DNA from: an uncultured Acidobacteriota bacterium
Lineage (GTDB): Bacteria; Acidobacteriota; Blastocatellia; RBC074
Reading direction: 5' to 3'
Assembly: GCA_902825875.1 (NCBI GenBank)
Contig: CADECP010000004.1
Coordinates: 209,878-273,877 of the forward strand
Length of the DNA stretch: 64,000 bases
The position numbers and the translations under genes are program-made. Shown here one piece after another: positions 18,810 to 27,895 of the stretch (the first letter of the stretch is position 1; each line of letters starts with the position of its first letter). The notes under the pieces are model-generated. The model was not told where the DNA came from. It did not search any database and saw nothing but the letters and a program-made list of their open reading frames with translations.

Positions 18810-19826
18810 ATGAACGAAACTAAAAAAATCGAACCGCCGTTTCCAACCGTTGCTCAACGCTTGAACCAGACGACGCCGCTGGCCGTCGAACCCGAACCGC
18901 AAAAGACCAAACGCGGCATCGGTTTTTACGTGCGCGGCAGCGTGCTGTTTTTCAAAAAGATGTGGCCGACAATTGGCGAACTGACAACGACGGAAACTTA
19001 CGTCAATGCTTCGGCGATTGCGTTCAACGTCATGCTGTCGTTTTTTTCGTTTGTAGTCTTGATGGGCAGCTTCCTGGTCAACATTGTCGGTTCTCAACGC
19101 GCGTATGAAACGATGTTTCGGTTGATGAGGTCGTTGATGCCGTTGGAATCCGGCATGTTGCTGAACAGTCTGGACCAGGTGACGCGCGGCCCCAGCGGCA
19201 AAGCGACGCTGATGTCGTTCGGCTTGTTGATTTTTTCGGCGTCAGGAGTGTTTCAGCCGTTGGAAGCGGCGCTGAATCGCGCCTGGAAATTCAAGGAGCG
19301 CAATTTCGTCAAACAGTATCTGGTTTATATGCTGATGGTGCTGGTCTGTTCGGCAATCATCCTTTGCCCGGTGGCGTTGGGCAGCGCCTACGATTTTGTG
19401 CTGGTCAGCATTTTTGGCGATTCGCCCGTGCGGGAATGGTTTTTCAAACTGGTCGGGCCGATCTTGTTGTTGCCGTTTTTGGCATTATTGTTTTTCGTCA
19501 TTTATTACTTCATCCCGAACGGCAAGGTGAAATTGAACCAAGTCGTTTTCACGTCGCTGGCGATTTCCGTGTTGTGGTTGTTGCTGACCTTCGGGTTTTG
19601 GCTGGCGCTGCCTGTGTTTGATTTTGCGGGCAGTTACAAACAACTGGCTTCGTTGATGGCGTTGGTGACGTGGGTGTTTATTTCGTCGTTCGTGTTGATT
19701 ATGGGAGCCGATTTGTCCGCACGTCAGATCATTCCGCAATCGTGGACAGGTTGGATGCCGCTGAAAGCAACTAAAAAATTGGACGAAGCGCAAGCTTCGC
19801 AGGCTTCCGCTTCGCAAGTTCGATAA
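18810..19826 (+). CDS. YihY/BrkB-family inner-membrane protein
   Basis: This is a 338-residue polytopic membrane protein of the YihY/virulence-factor-BrkB family (once misnamed RNase BN). After a cytoplasmic N-terminus of ~60 residues come several hydrophobic helices (for example AFNVMLSFFSFVVLMGSFLV, LMVLVCSAIILCPVALG, LLLPFLALLFFVIYYFIPN and VTWVFISSFVLIMGADLSA). The IPNGKVK loop after one helix and the terminal GADLSARQI are family hallmarks. The molecular function of the family is not established. It follows the small coiled-coil gene on the same strand. Confidence 0.85.
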   Translation: MNETKKIEPPFPTVAQRLNQTTPLAVEPEPQKTKRGIGFYVRGSVLFFKKMWPTIGELTTTETYVNASAIAFNVMLSFFSFVVLMGSFLVNIVGSQRAYETMFRLMRSLMPLESGMLLNSLDQVTRGPSGKATLMSFGLLIFSASGVFQPLEAALNRAWKFKERNFVKQYLVYMLMVLVCSAIILCPVALGSAYDFVLVSIFGDSPVREWFFKLVGPILLLPFLALLFFVIYYFIPNGKVKLNQVVFTSLAISVLWLLLTFGFWLALPVFDFAGSYKQLASLMALVTWVFISSFVLIMGADLSARQIIPQSWTGWMPLKATKKLDEAQASQASASQVR

Positions 19827-19891
19827 CGCCGAGCGTTCAAATTCGGCGAACCGCTACGTTTACCCCTTTACGCAGCACATCGGAGGTAGTG

Positions 19892-21151
19892 ATGAGAAGT
19901 CAGAAATTCGCACGTTTGTTTGTCGTGTTGCTGCTCGTAACCGGACTGTTTGTCGCCAGCGTCCCCCAAGCCGACGCTCAGTCAGGCCGTAAACCCAAAA
20001 AAGAAACCGCTGATCCCAAACACAAAACCGTTGATCCGAACTCCGACGACAACCCGGACAAATCCAACAAGGCGCTGCAAGACAACACGCCGGTCGTCGT
20101 CAATGACGACGGAACCATTTCGCTGGACACGACGATGGTCACGATTCCGGCGACGGTGCTCGACCACAACGGCAATTTCGTTCCCGGATTGAAGCGCAAA
20201 GATTTCGAACTATACGAAGACGACATCAAACAGGAAATCGAACATCTGCGCCCGGTCGAAGAACCGTTTCACGTCGTGTTGCTGCTCGACACTTCGACCA
20301 GCACGGCCTTTCGCCACGAAGACATTCAGGCAGCGGCGTTTGAATTCGTCCAGCAGTTGCGCCGCGATGACAAGGTCATGATCGCTTCGTTCGATAGCCA
20401 GATCGAAGTCTGGTGCGATTTCACCAATTCGCGCGACACCATTCGCAACGCGATTTACCGTGTAAATCAGGGCGGCAGCACTCGCGTGTACGACGCGCTC
20501 GACCTGATCGTCAACGACGCTCTAAACAAAGTGCAGGGACGCAAAGCCATTGTTCTGTTCAGCGACGGCGTTGACACGTCCAGCCGATACACCGCTCGCC
20601 GTGCGCTGCAACTGATCGAAGAATCCGATTCGCTGGTTTATTCGGTGTATTACGACACTGGGTACGACAACGCGGGTGGACCAAGAAGCGGACCCGGCGG
20701 GACTCCGCCGATTGGCACGCCTGGGCGAACTCCACCGATTGGCCGTCCACGCTGGCCGTTCATCACCTACCAATTGCCAGGGCAAAATCGTTCGCGCGGC
20801 AGATTGCCGTCCGCCGAAACCGCTCAAGGCAAACAGTTCATGGATGATGTCGCCAAACGCAGCGGCGGACGTTTTTATGAAGCCACCACATTAAGCACAC
20901 TGACCCGCGCCTTTGCTCAAATCGCCGAAGAGCTTCGCAAGCAATACGCCGTCAGTTATTACCCAACCAACGCCGCACAAGATGGTTCGTATCGTCGCGT
21001 CAAAGTCCGCATCAGCCCGACCAGCCAGCACCAAGGCTTGATCGTTCGCGCGCGCGACGGTTATCGCGCCGGCTCCAAGAACAAACCACAAGATGCGGAA
21101 CTCAAAAAAGGCAAACGCCCGGTGCTAAAACGACGCGATCAGGAAAAATAA
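19892..21151 (+). CDS. secreted VWFA-related protein (acidobacterial type)
   Basis: This exported protein has a von Willebrand factor type A domain of the kind abundant in Acidobacteriota. The ATG at 19892 sits five bases after GGAGG; a GTG three bases upstream is less well placed. It has a signal peptide (FARLFVVLLLVTGLFVA, cleavage near ADAQ), then a short Pro/Asp-rich linker. The VWFA domain has an intact MIDAS, VVLLLDTSTSTAFR, and IVLFSDGVDTSSRY. A Gly/Pro-rich loop follows (around 20670-20750), and the end of the domain has EELRKQYAVSYYPTN. Known members are uncharacterised; adhesion or protein-protein contact at the cell surface is inferred. Confidence 0.85.
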   Translation: MRSQKFARLFVVLLLVTGLFVASVPQADAQSGRKPKKETADPKHKTVDPNSDDNPDKSNKALQDNTPVVVNDDGTISLDTTMVTIPATVLDHNGNFVPGLKRKDFELYEDDIKQEIEHLRPVEEPFHVVLLLDTSTSTAFRHEDIQAAAFEFVQQLRRDDKVMIASFDSQIEVWCDFTNSRDTIRNAIYRVNQGGSTRVYDALDLIVNDALNKVQGRKAIVLFSDGVDTSSRYTARRALQLIEESDSLVYSVYYDTGYDNAGGPRSGPGGTPPIGTPGRTPPIGRPRWPFITYQLPGQNRSRGRLPSAETAQGKQFMDDVAKRSGGRFYEATTLSTLTRAFAQIAEELRKQYAVSYYPTNAAQDGSYRRVKVRISPTSQHQGLIVRARDGYRAGSKNKPQDAELKKGKRPVLKRRDQEK

Positions 21152-21155
21152 GCTG

Positions 21156-21809
21156 TTACTTCTGCTGCTTTTCCCATTCTTCGACCTGAGCTTTGGTGCG
21201 ATTGAGCGAAATCTTTTCCGGCGCAATTTTAGTGATCCAGTCGGCGGCGACTTTCATTGGGTGCGTCAGGATAAAACCGCGCGCGATGACTACGCCGCTC
21301 AACCGCCAATCGGGTTCGCTGAACAACACTTCTTGAACTTCGCCGACTTTGTAACCGTCGCTGGATTCGACTGGCAGCCCTCGGCGAATGGCGCTTTCCG
21401 ATGGCGACAGCAGCGATTCGGTGACACGAACTCCGGGCGGATCGTACGGATCGCCCAGCGCGTGCGCCACCAGTGGAACAACGTAATTGATCCAATCAGA
21501 TGGTTTGATCTTCGAGCGCGGATGTTCCAGATGTTCCTGATCGAGTTGGTTCAGCCGAACGTAATGCTGCACTTCGAAATTTGGCAGCGCCAGCAAATCC
21601 GCTTCCGTCTGTTCGATGTGAACTCGGTTGTGTTCGGAACCAGTCACCCAACCAATCGGCATCAACCGATGTTGCGTCTGAAGCGCATTGCCACATCTGA
21701 CCACCAAATGCGACGCTTCAAACGATTCGCAATCCAGCACGACTTGTTCAACGCGCCCAATGTCCTGGTTGCCGCTCAACACGACAGCTCCGATGTTGAT
21801 TTCTTTCAT
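21156..21809 (-). CDS. PRC-barrel domain protein
   Basis: This 217-residue cytoplasmic protein appears to contain two PRC-barrel-like folds. One starts at INIGAVVLSGNQDIGRVEQV. The second is near residue 145 (VESSDGYKVGEVQEVLF, then LSGVVIARGFIL). PRC barrels bind proteins or RNA (RimM, photosynthetic reaction centre H subunit). The start ATG at 21809 is supported by AAGGAGG six to seven bases upstream, so a longer frame from 21827 is rejected. It converges with the VWFA gene, with four bases between the stops, and lies downstream of the beta-propeller phosphoesterase gene on the same strand (24 bp gap). Confidence 0.75.
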   Translation of the reverse strand: MKEINIGAVVLSGNQDIGRVEQVVLDCESFEASHLVVRCGNALQTQHRLMPIGWVTGSEHNRVHIEQTEADLLALPNFEVQHYVRLNQLDQEHLEHPRSKIKPSDWINYVVPLVAHALGDPYDPPGVRVTESLLSPSESAIRRGLPVESSDGYKVGEVQEVLFSEPDWRLSGVVIARGFILTHPMKVAADWITKIAPEKISLNRTKAQVEEWEKQQK

Positions 21810-21833
21810 TGAAAACCTCCTTACCAAAACCGA

Positions 21834-24449
21834 TTAACGATTCTTGCCAACCTTTCGCTTTGTATCACGACGCGGTTCTTTTTCTTCGCGTTCATCATCG
21901 TCGTCTTCAATCGCGCGAACGAAGGCGCTACGAACCGGCGCGGGCATCGGCGAATCGGCGCCTTTGACCGATTTCCAGATGACTTCGTTGAATTCGATGT
22001 CGGGCAAGGTGTCTTCCTTGCTGAAATCCCACATCGCCGATTGGCGAGAGCCGGGAGCGTTCGGTTGATTTTTTTCTGTCAGGTCAACGCGCGCCGGGCG
22101 AAGTTTGAACGGCGTCAGGTTCGCTTTGGCCGTGAACGAATTGAACATCGGCGTCGCACCGGCGTCGTATTGGCTCATCGGCGGCAAACCCAGAATCAAT
22201 TCCATCGTCCGCAACATTCCCGAAGTCGTGTACATCGTCGAATCTACAACTCCGCGTTTGGTGTACGGGCTGGCGACAAAAGCAATCGAACGGTGAGCGT
22301 CAACGTGGTCTGGGCCGTTTTGCGCGTCGTCTTCCAGAACGAAAATCGCGGTCGTTGCCCAATACTTGCTGGCGCTGACGGCTTCGACCAAACGACCGAG
22401 CGCCAGATCGTTTTCGGCAACCATTGCTCGCGGAGTCGGCACTCCGACGCGCGTGCCTGAAGTGTGATTGTTACCCAGCCGGACAATCTGGAATTGCGGC
22501 AACTGGCCGTTCTTTTCAAACTCGCGGAATTCTTCCAGCCAGCGATCAACGCGCGTGTTGTCCGTGATCGAAAGATCGTAAGGCGGATAAGTCGGGCTGA
22601 AATGTCCGATCAACGCATCTTCGGTTGTGAAATTTTCTTTGCGCGCTTTGGCGGCTGCCGCAGTGTCGGTTTCATTGCCGCCGCCACCGCCGAATTTGAC
22701 ATCGCGCACGCCGACGAATTCGCCGTAACTGCGATAACTGATTCCGGCGCGTTTGCAATAATCCCAAATGTATCCGGCGGTCGGACGCGAAATCTTCTTG
22801 CTGCCTTCGTAATCGTAAGTCCGCCCGCGCTGGGAATAATTCGTCGGCCAGGTCTTTTCGACGTAATCCGTCGCGTAAGCCGCCATTGACCAATTATGAC
22901 CGTCGGCGGAAACTTCAGCGTCCACGTAAAAGTTATCCAGCAAAACAAACTCACGAGCCAGCGCGTGTTGATTCGGCGTCACGTCTTCGCCAAATAGCGT
23001 CAGGTTCGGATCGCCGTTGCCTTCTTTCATATCGCCAAGCACCTGATCGTAAGTGCGGTTTTCTTTGACGACGTAAATGACGTGTTTGATCGGCGAAGCT
23101 TCGCCGAGTTTTACCGGAATGGCTGTTTTCTCTTTCGGCGCGCGAGCGGCTTTCAGCAGCGCGTCGGTGTACGGCGAATTCGCGTAGGTTCGTTTGGTCA
23201 ATTGCGCCAATTTCGCTTTGCCGGGCAGGTCAATCAACGAAACAGTTCCTTTCAACATGCTGCCGATGTATTCGTTGGTGCGACCTTTCAGCGGAGTCGG
23301 GCCGTTGGGATTCGCCGCAGAAGCGACGCCTTTGCCGTTGGCGACGAAAATGCGTTTGCCGTCTTTGCTGACGCGCACCGAAGTCGGATACCAGCCGGTC
23401 GGGATAAAACCTTCGACTTCGGCGGCTTGACGCTTTTTCACGTCCACGATGGCTACGTTGTTGTTGTCGGCGTTGGCGATGAACAGAGTTTTTTCGTCCG
23501 GCGACAGAGCGACCGCGTTCGGAGTGCTGCCCGCAGGCGATTTCGGGTGTAAGGCGGTTGAGATGGCTTCGAGTTCTTTCAGCGTCGCGGTGTCAACGAC
23601 GGAAACCGTATTGCTGTTGGCATTGGCGACGTAAAGCGTCTTGCCGTCTTTGGTGAGTTCAATGTCGTTCGGATGGTCGCCGACTGGAATCGTAGCCGTC
23701 ACCGAATTGCTGGCAGTATCAATCACAGCCAGGCTGCGCGATCCCCAGTTGCTGACGTACAACCGTTTGCCGTCGCGCGCCATTTCGCAATCGTAAGGGT
23801 GATCGCCGACTTCGATTTTCTTGACGACTTTTTGCGAGGCCAGATCAACAACAGCAACTTTATTCGTCAGGTTTTCAGCGGCGTAAAGCCATTTGCCGTC
23901 TGGCGTAACGGCTATGCCTGCCGGGAAAGCGAATTCACCAGTTCCAGCCCGCCGAGCCGCGTCTCGGCCACGGCCATCCAGTTTGTGATAAGCCTCGCTG
24001 CCCAGATTGATTTTGCCAGCGGCTGTGGCTTTGCCAGCGGCAAAGTCGTAAACCAAAATTTCGTTATCGTCTCCGCCTGAAACGAAAAAGCGTTTGTTGT
24101 CAGGCGAAAGCGCGATGCCCAACCACGATTTGGCAACTTTGATCGTTTGCACGCTTTGACCGGCATCCAGGTCAATGATCTCTACAACCTGGTCGCCATT
24201 GCCGTTGGTTGTCACCAGCAAATAACGACCATCGTTGGTCATCACCATATTCATCGGCAAATCGCTGACCGGAATTTGTTTTCCCTCCGGCGTCAGAGTC
24301 CATCCGTTGGGCAGCAAAGTTCCGACAGCGGTTTTTCCAGGAAGTCGTGGTTTCGGTCTGGCCTGACCAAACGCAGTCAGCGTCGTGGACAGGGTAAAAC
24401 TACAGGCAAGCAGAAACACTATGCTTCGGCGAGTGGCATTGCTGAACAT
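21834..24449 (-). CDS. exported YVTN/YncE-type beta-propeller fused to a phosphoesterase domain
   Basis: This is an ~870-residue secreted protein. After the signal peptide (SIVFLLACSFTLSTTLTAFG) come about seven YVTN-type blades (VAVVDLASQKVVKKIEVGDHP, LYVSNWGSRSLAVIDTASNS, TVTATIPVGDHPNDIE). The C-terminal half resembles the bacterial phosphoesterase/AcpA group: VIYVVKENRTYDQVLGDM, LLDNFYVDAEVSADGHNWS, YDLSITDN and AIFVLEDDAQNGPDHVDAHR. Such proteins are annotated as bifunctional YncE/alkaline phosphatase-like proteins. The start ATG at 24449 is preferred over a GTG two codons earlier, because GAGG lies just upstream. The substrate phosphoester is unknown. Confidence 0.82.
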   Translation of the reverse strand: MFSNATRRSIVFLLACSFTLSTTLTAFGQARPKPRLPGKTAVGTLLPNGWTLTPEGKQIPVSDLPMNMVMTNDGRYLLVTTNGNGDQVVEIIDLDAGQSVQTIKVAKSWLGIALSPDNKRFFVSGGDDNEILVYDFAAGKATAAGKINLGSEAYHKLDGRGRDAARRAGTGEFAFPAGIAVTPDGKWLYAAENLTNKVAVVDLASQKVVKKIEVGDHPYDCEMARDGKRLYVSNWGSRSLAVIDTASNSVTATIPVGDHPNDIELTKDGKTLYVANANSNTVSVVDTATLKELEAISTALHPKSPAGSTPNAVALSPDEKTLFIANADNNNVAIVDVKKRQAAEVEGFIPTGWYPTSVRVSKDGKRIFVANGKGVASAANPNGPTPLKGRTNEYIGSMLKGTVSLIDLPGKAKLAQLTKRTYANSPYTDALLKAARAPKEKTAIPVKLGEASPIKHVIYVVKENRTYDQVLGDMKEGNGDPNLTLFGEDVTPNQHALAREFVLLDNFYVDAEVSADGHNWSMAAYATDYVEKTWPTNYSQRGRTYDYEGSKKISRPTAGYIWDYCKRAGISYRSYGEFVGVRDVKFGGGGGNETDTAAAAKARKENFTTEDALIGHFSPTYPPYDLSITDNTRVDRWLEEFREFEKNGQLPQFQIVRLGNNHTSGTRVGVPTPRAMVAENDLALGRLVEAVSASKYWATTAIFVLEDDAQNGPDHVDAHRSIAFVASPYTKRGVVDSTMYTTSGMLRTMELILGLPPMSQYDAGATPMFNSFTAKANLTPFKLRPARVDLTEKNQPNAPGSRQSAMWDFSKEDTLPDIEFNEVIWKSVKGADSPMPAPVRSAFVRAIEDDDDEREEKEPRRDTKRKVGKNR

Positions 24450-24778
24450 AAACACCTCACGAAAATTGAATTGGTTCTTTTACTGATTTTGGGCGGATAC
24501 GCGAACGCCAAGATAGCCCACGAACTCAAGCCGCGTCTACGAAATCACTCGCATACAACAAAATTTAAGACGCCTTTGAGCCGGCAGATGGATTGCCCAT
24601 CCTTTTCTTCTTTCACTCAAGAAGGAGACAGTTTTTAGCGGTTTGCACCTGACTGGGTAATGTTTTTTCCGGTAGAAAATATGCTCCGAAAAGAAGATCA
24701 CGGCTGTTTGATCGCTTTCCTTAAACCAAAAAGACGCGGGTAAGACAAAGCTGGCAACTCGCCTTACCCTGCCCAAAA
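24450..24778. other. intergenic region without a supported gene
   Basis: This 329-bp stretch separates the DUF481 gene from the beta-propeller phosphoesterase gene, both on the minus strand. It is more A/T-rich than the flanking coding DNA. Its upstream end holds a probable terminator (24725-24769). The rest presumably contains the phosphoesterase promoter, but no -10/-35 pair is convincing by eye. An 81-codon open frame on the minus strand has no protein-like features. Confidence 0.6.
24725..24769 (-). terminator. probable rho-independent terminator after the DUF481 gene
   Basis: Read on the minus strand, GGGTAAG (24769-24763) pairs with CTTACCC (24744-24738). GCGTC and a run of five T follow at 24732-24728. 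It lies directly downstream of the DUF481 gene stop at 24779. Confidence 0.6.
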
Positions 24779-25846
24779 TCACTTTCTAAAATTGAAGTTA
24801 GTGAAACTGACGCCGATGCCTGTGGTCAGCAGCAAGTCGTTGTTTTTCGATCCTGTTGGCGGGTTTGAAATGTAACGGTTGCTGGCGGTCACGTTCCAGG
24901 TCATCCATCCGGTCAGTTTGGTCGTCAGCGAACTGTCGAAAGTGTGGCGGTATTCGCCGCGATTGGTCATGTTCGGGAACAGTTGAAAGCGTTCCTTGAA
25001 CAAAACGCGGTCAGACACTTTCAGCGTGAAATCTTCGCCAACAAAGACTTCGGCGGAATTTCGCTGCAATCCGGTCGAGAAATTTTCACGGTTGTAAGCG
25101 CCGCCGCCAAAGACCTGCAACTGTGCGCGGTCTTTTTTGATGGCGTAATAACCCACGCCGCCGCCCAGCACCGAACGCAAATCCAGCAACTGAATCTGGT
25201 TGTATTCAAAATCCGCAAAACCGAAGGTCGTCATGCGACTGGAGACGTTGATTTCATATCGCCCACCGCCGCGAATGGCATTGGCCGTAGTTTCGGTCAC
25301 GCCTTTGTTTCTGTTTTTGGCATTGATGTAAGCGGCGTAAAGCGTGGTTTTGTCGCGCCGAGTCTGACGACCCAGATTCGCTCCCAACGCCAAGGTGTTC
25401 GTTCGCGTGTTGCCGGTTGTCAGGCTGTAACCGAAATCCAAACCTCCGTTCCACAAATCGAACCAACTCGGTTTCAACATCTTTTCGTAAGCGGCCTGTT
25501 CGCCCGGCGAACGAATCGCCTGCACCGCGCTCATTTCGCCCGAAGCCTTCCCGGTGTCTTTGGTTTCGACTTCATACTTGCCACCGCTGGTGGCGATTTT
25601 TCCAACCAGCGTTTTGCCATCGCTCAAGGCGACATACAGCGGATCGTTGGAAACGACCTCGGCAATCGCGTCGGTCGAAACGGTGACGATTCCGGCGTAA
25701 TCGGTTTTCAGCGTCAAGGTTTTGGCGTCGGCTTTGATGATGGTTCCTGTCAGACGATCGCCATTTTTCAATTTCAATTCATCGGCCAGGGCCGTCGCGC
25801 TTAACGACAGGCACAGTGCGGCCAGAAACAACATTCGTATGGACAT
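24779..25846 (-). CDS. DUF481-family outer-membrane beta-barrel protein
   Basis: This 355-residue exported protein has a signal peptide (MLFLAALCLSLSATALA) and a small N-terminal beta domain (LKLKNGDRLTGTIIKADAKT, like an LSm/SH3 barrel). A C-terminal DUF481 barrel of alternating amphipathic strands follows (YSLTTGNTRTNTLALGANLG, TTFGFADFEYNQIQLLDLRS), ending in an aromatic-containing strand, SFTNFNFRK. The family includes E. coli YdiY and is thought to lie in the outer membrane; its function is unknown. The start ATG follows AGGAGG with good spacing. It is a single-gene transcript, with its own terminator behind it. Confidence 0.82.
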   Translation of the reverse strand: MSIRMLFLAALCLSLSATALADELKLKNGDRLTGTIIKADAKTLTLKTDYAGIVTVSTDAIAEVVSNDPLYVALSDGKTLVGKIATSGGKYEVETKDTGKASGEMSAVQAIRSPGEQAAYEKMLKPSWFDLWNGGLDFGYSLTTGNTRTNTLALGANLGRQTRRDKTTLYAAYINAKNRNKGVTETTANAIRGGGRYEINVSSRMTTFGFADFEYNQIQLLDLRSVLGGGVGYYAIKKDRAQLQVFGGGAYNRENFSTGLQRNSAEVFVGEDFTLKVSDRVLFKERFQLFPNMTNRGEYRHTFDSSLTTKLTGWMTWNVTASNRYISNPPTGSKNNDLLLTTGIGVSFTNFNFRK

Positions 25847-26028
25847 AACTCCTCCTGAAATAGCTGTTGCAAAGACGTTTATGTGGGGATTGTTTTGGAT
25901 TTGTACGACGTTTGCATCTTAAAGGCGGAAACGTTGGCCTGTCTACCGACGGATTTGTTTATTTTGTTGGCAAAACAAACGGATAAGTGATTTTTGGCCG
26001 TGACCGGCTGAAAAGTACTCTCGGCAAA

Positions 26029-26076
26029 ACCGACAAAAATGCTATCCTCTAACAAGGGTCAAACATTTTTGTCGGT
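26029..26076. promoter_or_regulatory. 13-bp inverted repeat upstream of the sigma54 activator gene (probable autoregulatory operator)
   Basis: ACCGACAAAAATG at 26029-26041 and its exact reverse complement at 26064-26076 lie just ahead of the activator start. The half-site ACCGACAA/TTGTCGGT recurs as a compact palindrome at 27630-27647 in front of the glutamine synthetase gene. That recurrence suggests a binding site for the Fis-type regulator encoded in between. Confidence 0.55.
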
Positions 26077-26095
26077 CAGAAACGAGCCAGAAAAC

Positions 26096-27622
26096 ATGGA
26101 AGAAGCATCTCAAATAAAAAAATTGTCTGCTTTGTTGGAAATTAGCAAAGCGTTGGGTTCGACGCTGAACATCCGCGAAGCCGTCGAAAAGGTTCTGGAA
26201 ATTCTCGACCGCGAAGTCGGCCTGCGGCGCGGAGCCATCGCTTTGCTGGAAGACGGCAGTTCGCTTTCGATTCAATACGCATTCGGATTGAGCGAAGGCG
26301 AGCGCCGACGCGGGCGTTACAAATTGGACGAAGGCATCACCGGGCGCGTGGTTTCGACCGGCAAACCGATCATCGTTCCGCAAGTCAGCAAAGAGCCGCT
26401 GTTTTTGAATCGCACACGCAAACCTGAAAACGGCCAGGAAGAATCGTTCATCTGTGTGCCGATCAAAGACCGCCGAAAAACCATTGGCGCGCTTTCGATT
26501 ACGCAAACTTACAAAACGAATCGCAATTACGACGACACGGTGAAATTTCTGACGATCATCGCCGGAATGATTTCGCAAAGTTTGCGGCTGGCGCAAATGG
26601 TCGAACAGGAAAAGGCTCAGTTGGTGGATGAAAACGCTTTGCTGAAACGCGAGCTTCAGCAGAAATACGATTTCCGCAACATCGTCGGAACCAGCAAGGA
26701 AATGCGCGAGGTTTACGATCAGGTCGCGCAGGTCGCTCACACCAACACAACCGTGCTGATTCGCGGCGAATCCGGCACAGGCAAAGAACTGGTCGCGCAC
26801 GCGATTCATTACAACAGCCCTCGCGCTGGAAAGCCGTTCGTCAAAGTGAACTGCGCCGCTCTGCCCGAAAGCCTGATCGAAGCCGAATTGTTCGGTCATG
26901 AAAAAGGCGCGTTCACAGGAGCCATCGCCCGCAAACGCGGACGCTTTGAACTGGCCGAAGGCGGCACTTTGTTTCTGGATGAAATCGGTGATTTGTCTCC
27001 GGCGATGCAGGTCAAATTGCTGCGCGTGTTGCAGGAACGCGAATTCGAGCGCGTCGGCGGAACCGAAACCATCAAGGTCAACGTCCGGCTGATCGCTGCC
27101 ACCAACGTTGACCTGGAGACGGCGGTTTCCGACAGCCGCTTTCGTTCGGATTTGTATTACCGGCTGAACGTGTTTTCGATTTACCTGCCTGCGTTGCGCG
27201 AACGCAAGACGGATATTTTGCTGCTGGCCGACCACTTTCTGGAAAAGTATTCGCGGCAAAACGGCAAACGCATCAAACGCATTTCGACTCCGGCGATTGA
27301 CATGCTTATGAGTTACCACTGGCCGGGCAACGTACGCGAACTGGAAAACGCCGTCGAACGCGCCACGCTGGTTTGCGACGGCAACGTCGTTCACGGATTC
27401 CACATGCCGCCTTCGCTGCAAACCGCCGAAGGTTCAGGCACGGTGGCAACCGTCGGGCTGGACAAGGCAGTCGGCGCATTTGAAAAAGAAATGATTCAGG
27501 ACGCGCTGAAAACCGCTCGCGGCAATCGCGCTCGCGCCGCCCGTATGCTCAACACCACCGAACGCATTCTGGGTTACAAGGTGAAGAAGTACGAGATTGA
27601 CTGCGACCGATTCAAAGGCTGA
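26096..27622 (+). CDS. GAF-domain sigma54-dependent transcriptional activator (NifA/NtrC type)
   Basis: This is a 508-residue bacterial enhancer-binding protein. Residues ~1-170 form a GAF sensor domain ([38 protein letters not shown]). The central AAA+ domain has Walker A GESGTGKE, the sigma54-contacting GAFTGA loop ([15 protein letters not shown]), Walker [10 protein letters not shown] and the arginine-finger region [16 protein letters not shown]. The C-terminus is a Fis-type helix-turn-helix ([20 protein letters not shown]). The ATG at 26096 is preferred over one at 26039, which would place the inverted-repeat operator inside the gene. Its likely target is the adjacent glutamine synthetase gene. 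The signal sensed by the GAF domain is unknown. Confidence 0.92.
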   Translation: MEEASQIKKLSALLEISKALGSTLNIREAVEKVLEILDREVGLRRGAIALLEDGSSLSIQYAFGLSEGERRRGRYKLDEGITGRVVSTGKPIIVPQVSKEPLFLNRTRKPENGQEESFICVPIKDRRKTIGALSITQTYKTNRNYDDTVKFLTIIAGMISQSLRLAQMVEQEKAQLVDENALLKRELQQKYDFRNIVGTSKEMREVYDQVAQVAHTNTTVLIRGESGTGKELVAHAIHYNSPRAGKPFVKVNCAALPESLIEAELFGHEKGAFTGAIARKRGRFELAEGGTLFLDEIGDLSPAMQVKLLRVLQEREFERVGGTETIKVNVRLIAATNVDLETAVSDSRFRSDLYYRLNVFSIYLPALRERKTDILLLADHFLEKYSRQNGKRIKRISTPAIDMLMSYHWPGNVRELENAVERATLVCDGNVVHGFHMPPSLQTAEGSGTVATVGLDKAVGAFEKEMIQDALKTARGNRARAARMLNTTERILGYKVKKYEIDCDRFKG

Positions 27623-27629
27623 GCCACCA

Positions 27630-27647
27630 ACCGACAATTTTGTCTGT
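27630..27647. promoter_or_regulatory. palindromic enhancer-like site for the sigma54 activator
   Basis: ACCGACAA-TT-TTGTCTGT is an 18-bp palindrome with one mismatch. It uses the same half-site as the repeat upstream of the activator gene and lies about 120 bp upstream of the -24/-12 promoter. That is a usual distance for an upstream activating sequence of a sigma54 promoter. Binding is inferred. Confidence 0.6.
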
Positions 27648-27764
27648 CAGATAATTTAAGGCAACATTTTTGAAGCCTAACCGGTTCCCACCAATACTTG
27701 CCCAAAGAGTTTTCGTGTAATCATTTCTATCACTTAGTCCGATTCAGCCAATTCTGTTGGTCGC

Positions 27765-27780
27765 TGGCAAGCCAGTTGCT
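27765..27780 (+). promoter_or_regulatory. sigma54 (-24/-12) promoter of glnN
   Basis: TGGCAAGCCAGTTGCT matches the RpoN consensus TGGCAC-N5-TTGCW. The invariant GG (27766-27767) and GC (27778-27779) are separated by exactly ten bases. Transcription would begin about 27790, leaving a ~105-base leader before the glutamine synthetase ATG at 27896. Confidence 0.75.
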
Positions 27781-27895
27781 ACAAAGATGGTTTGCTACGG
27801 CAATCAAATCAAAATCCGTATTTTTATTTTGTCTTCAAGGGCAGGCGAAATCTGAAAAGCATCGCTTGCCGTCAATTTCAATTTCAGGAGAATCT

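Noticed and set aside
24537..24782. 81-codon minus-strand gene in the DUF481-phosphoesterase spacer
   Set aside because: Irregular composition, overlap with the probable terminator and no ribosome-binding site.
26042..27421. 459-codon minus-strand frame opposite the sigma54 activator
   Set aside because: The activator has complete GAF-AAA-Fis motifs on the plus strand; the antisense frame is rich in Phe, Gln and Asn and looks non-coding.
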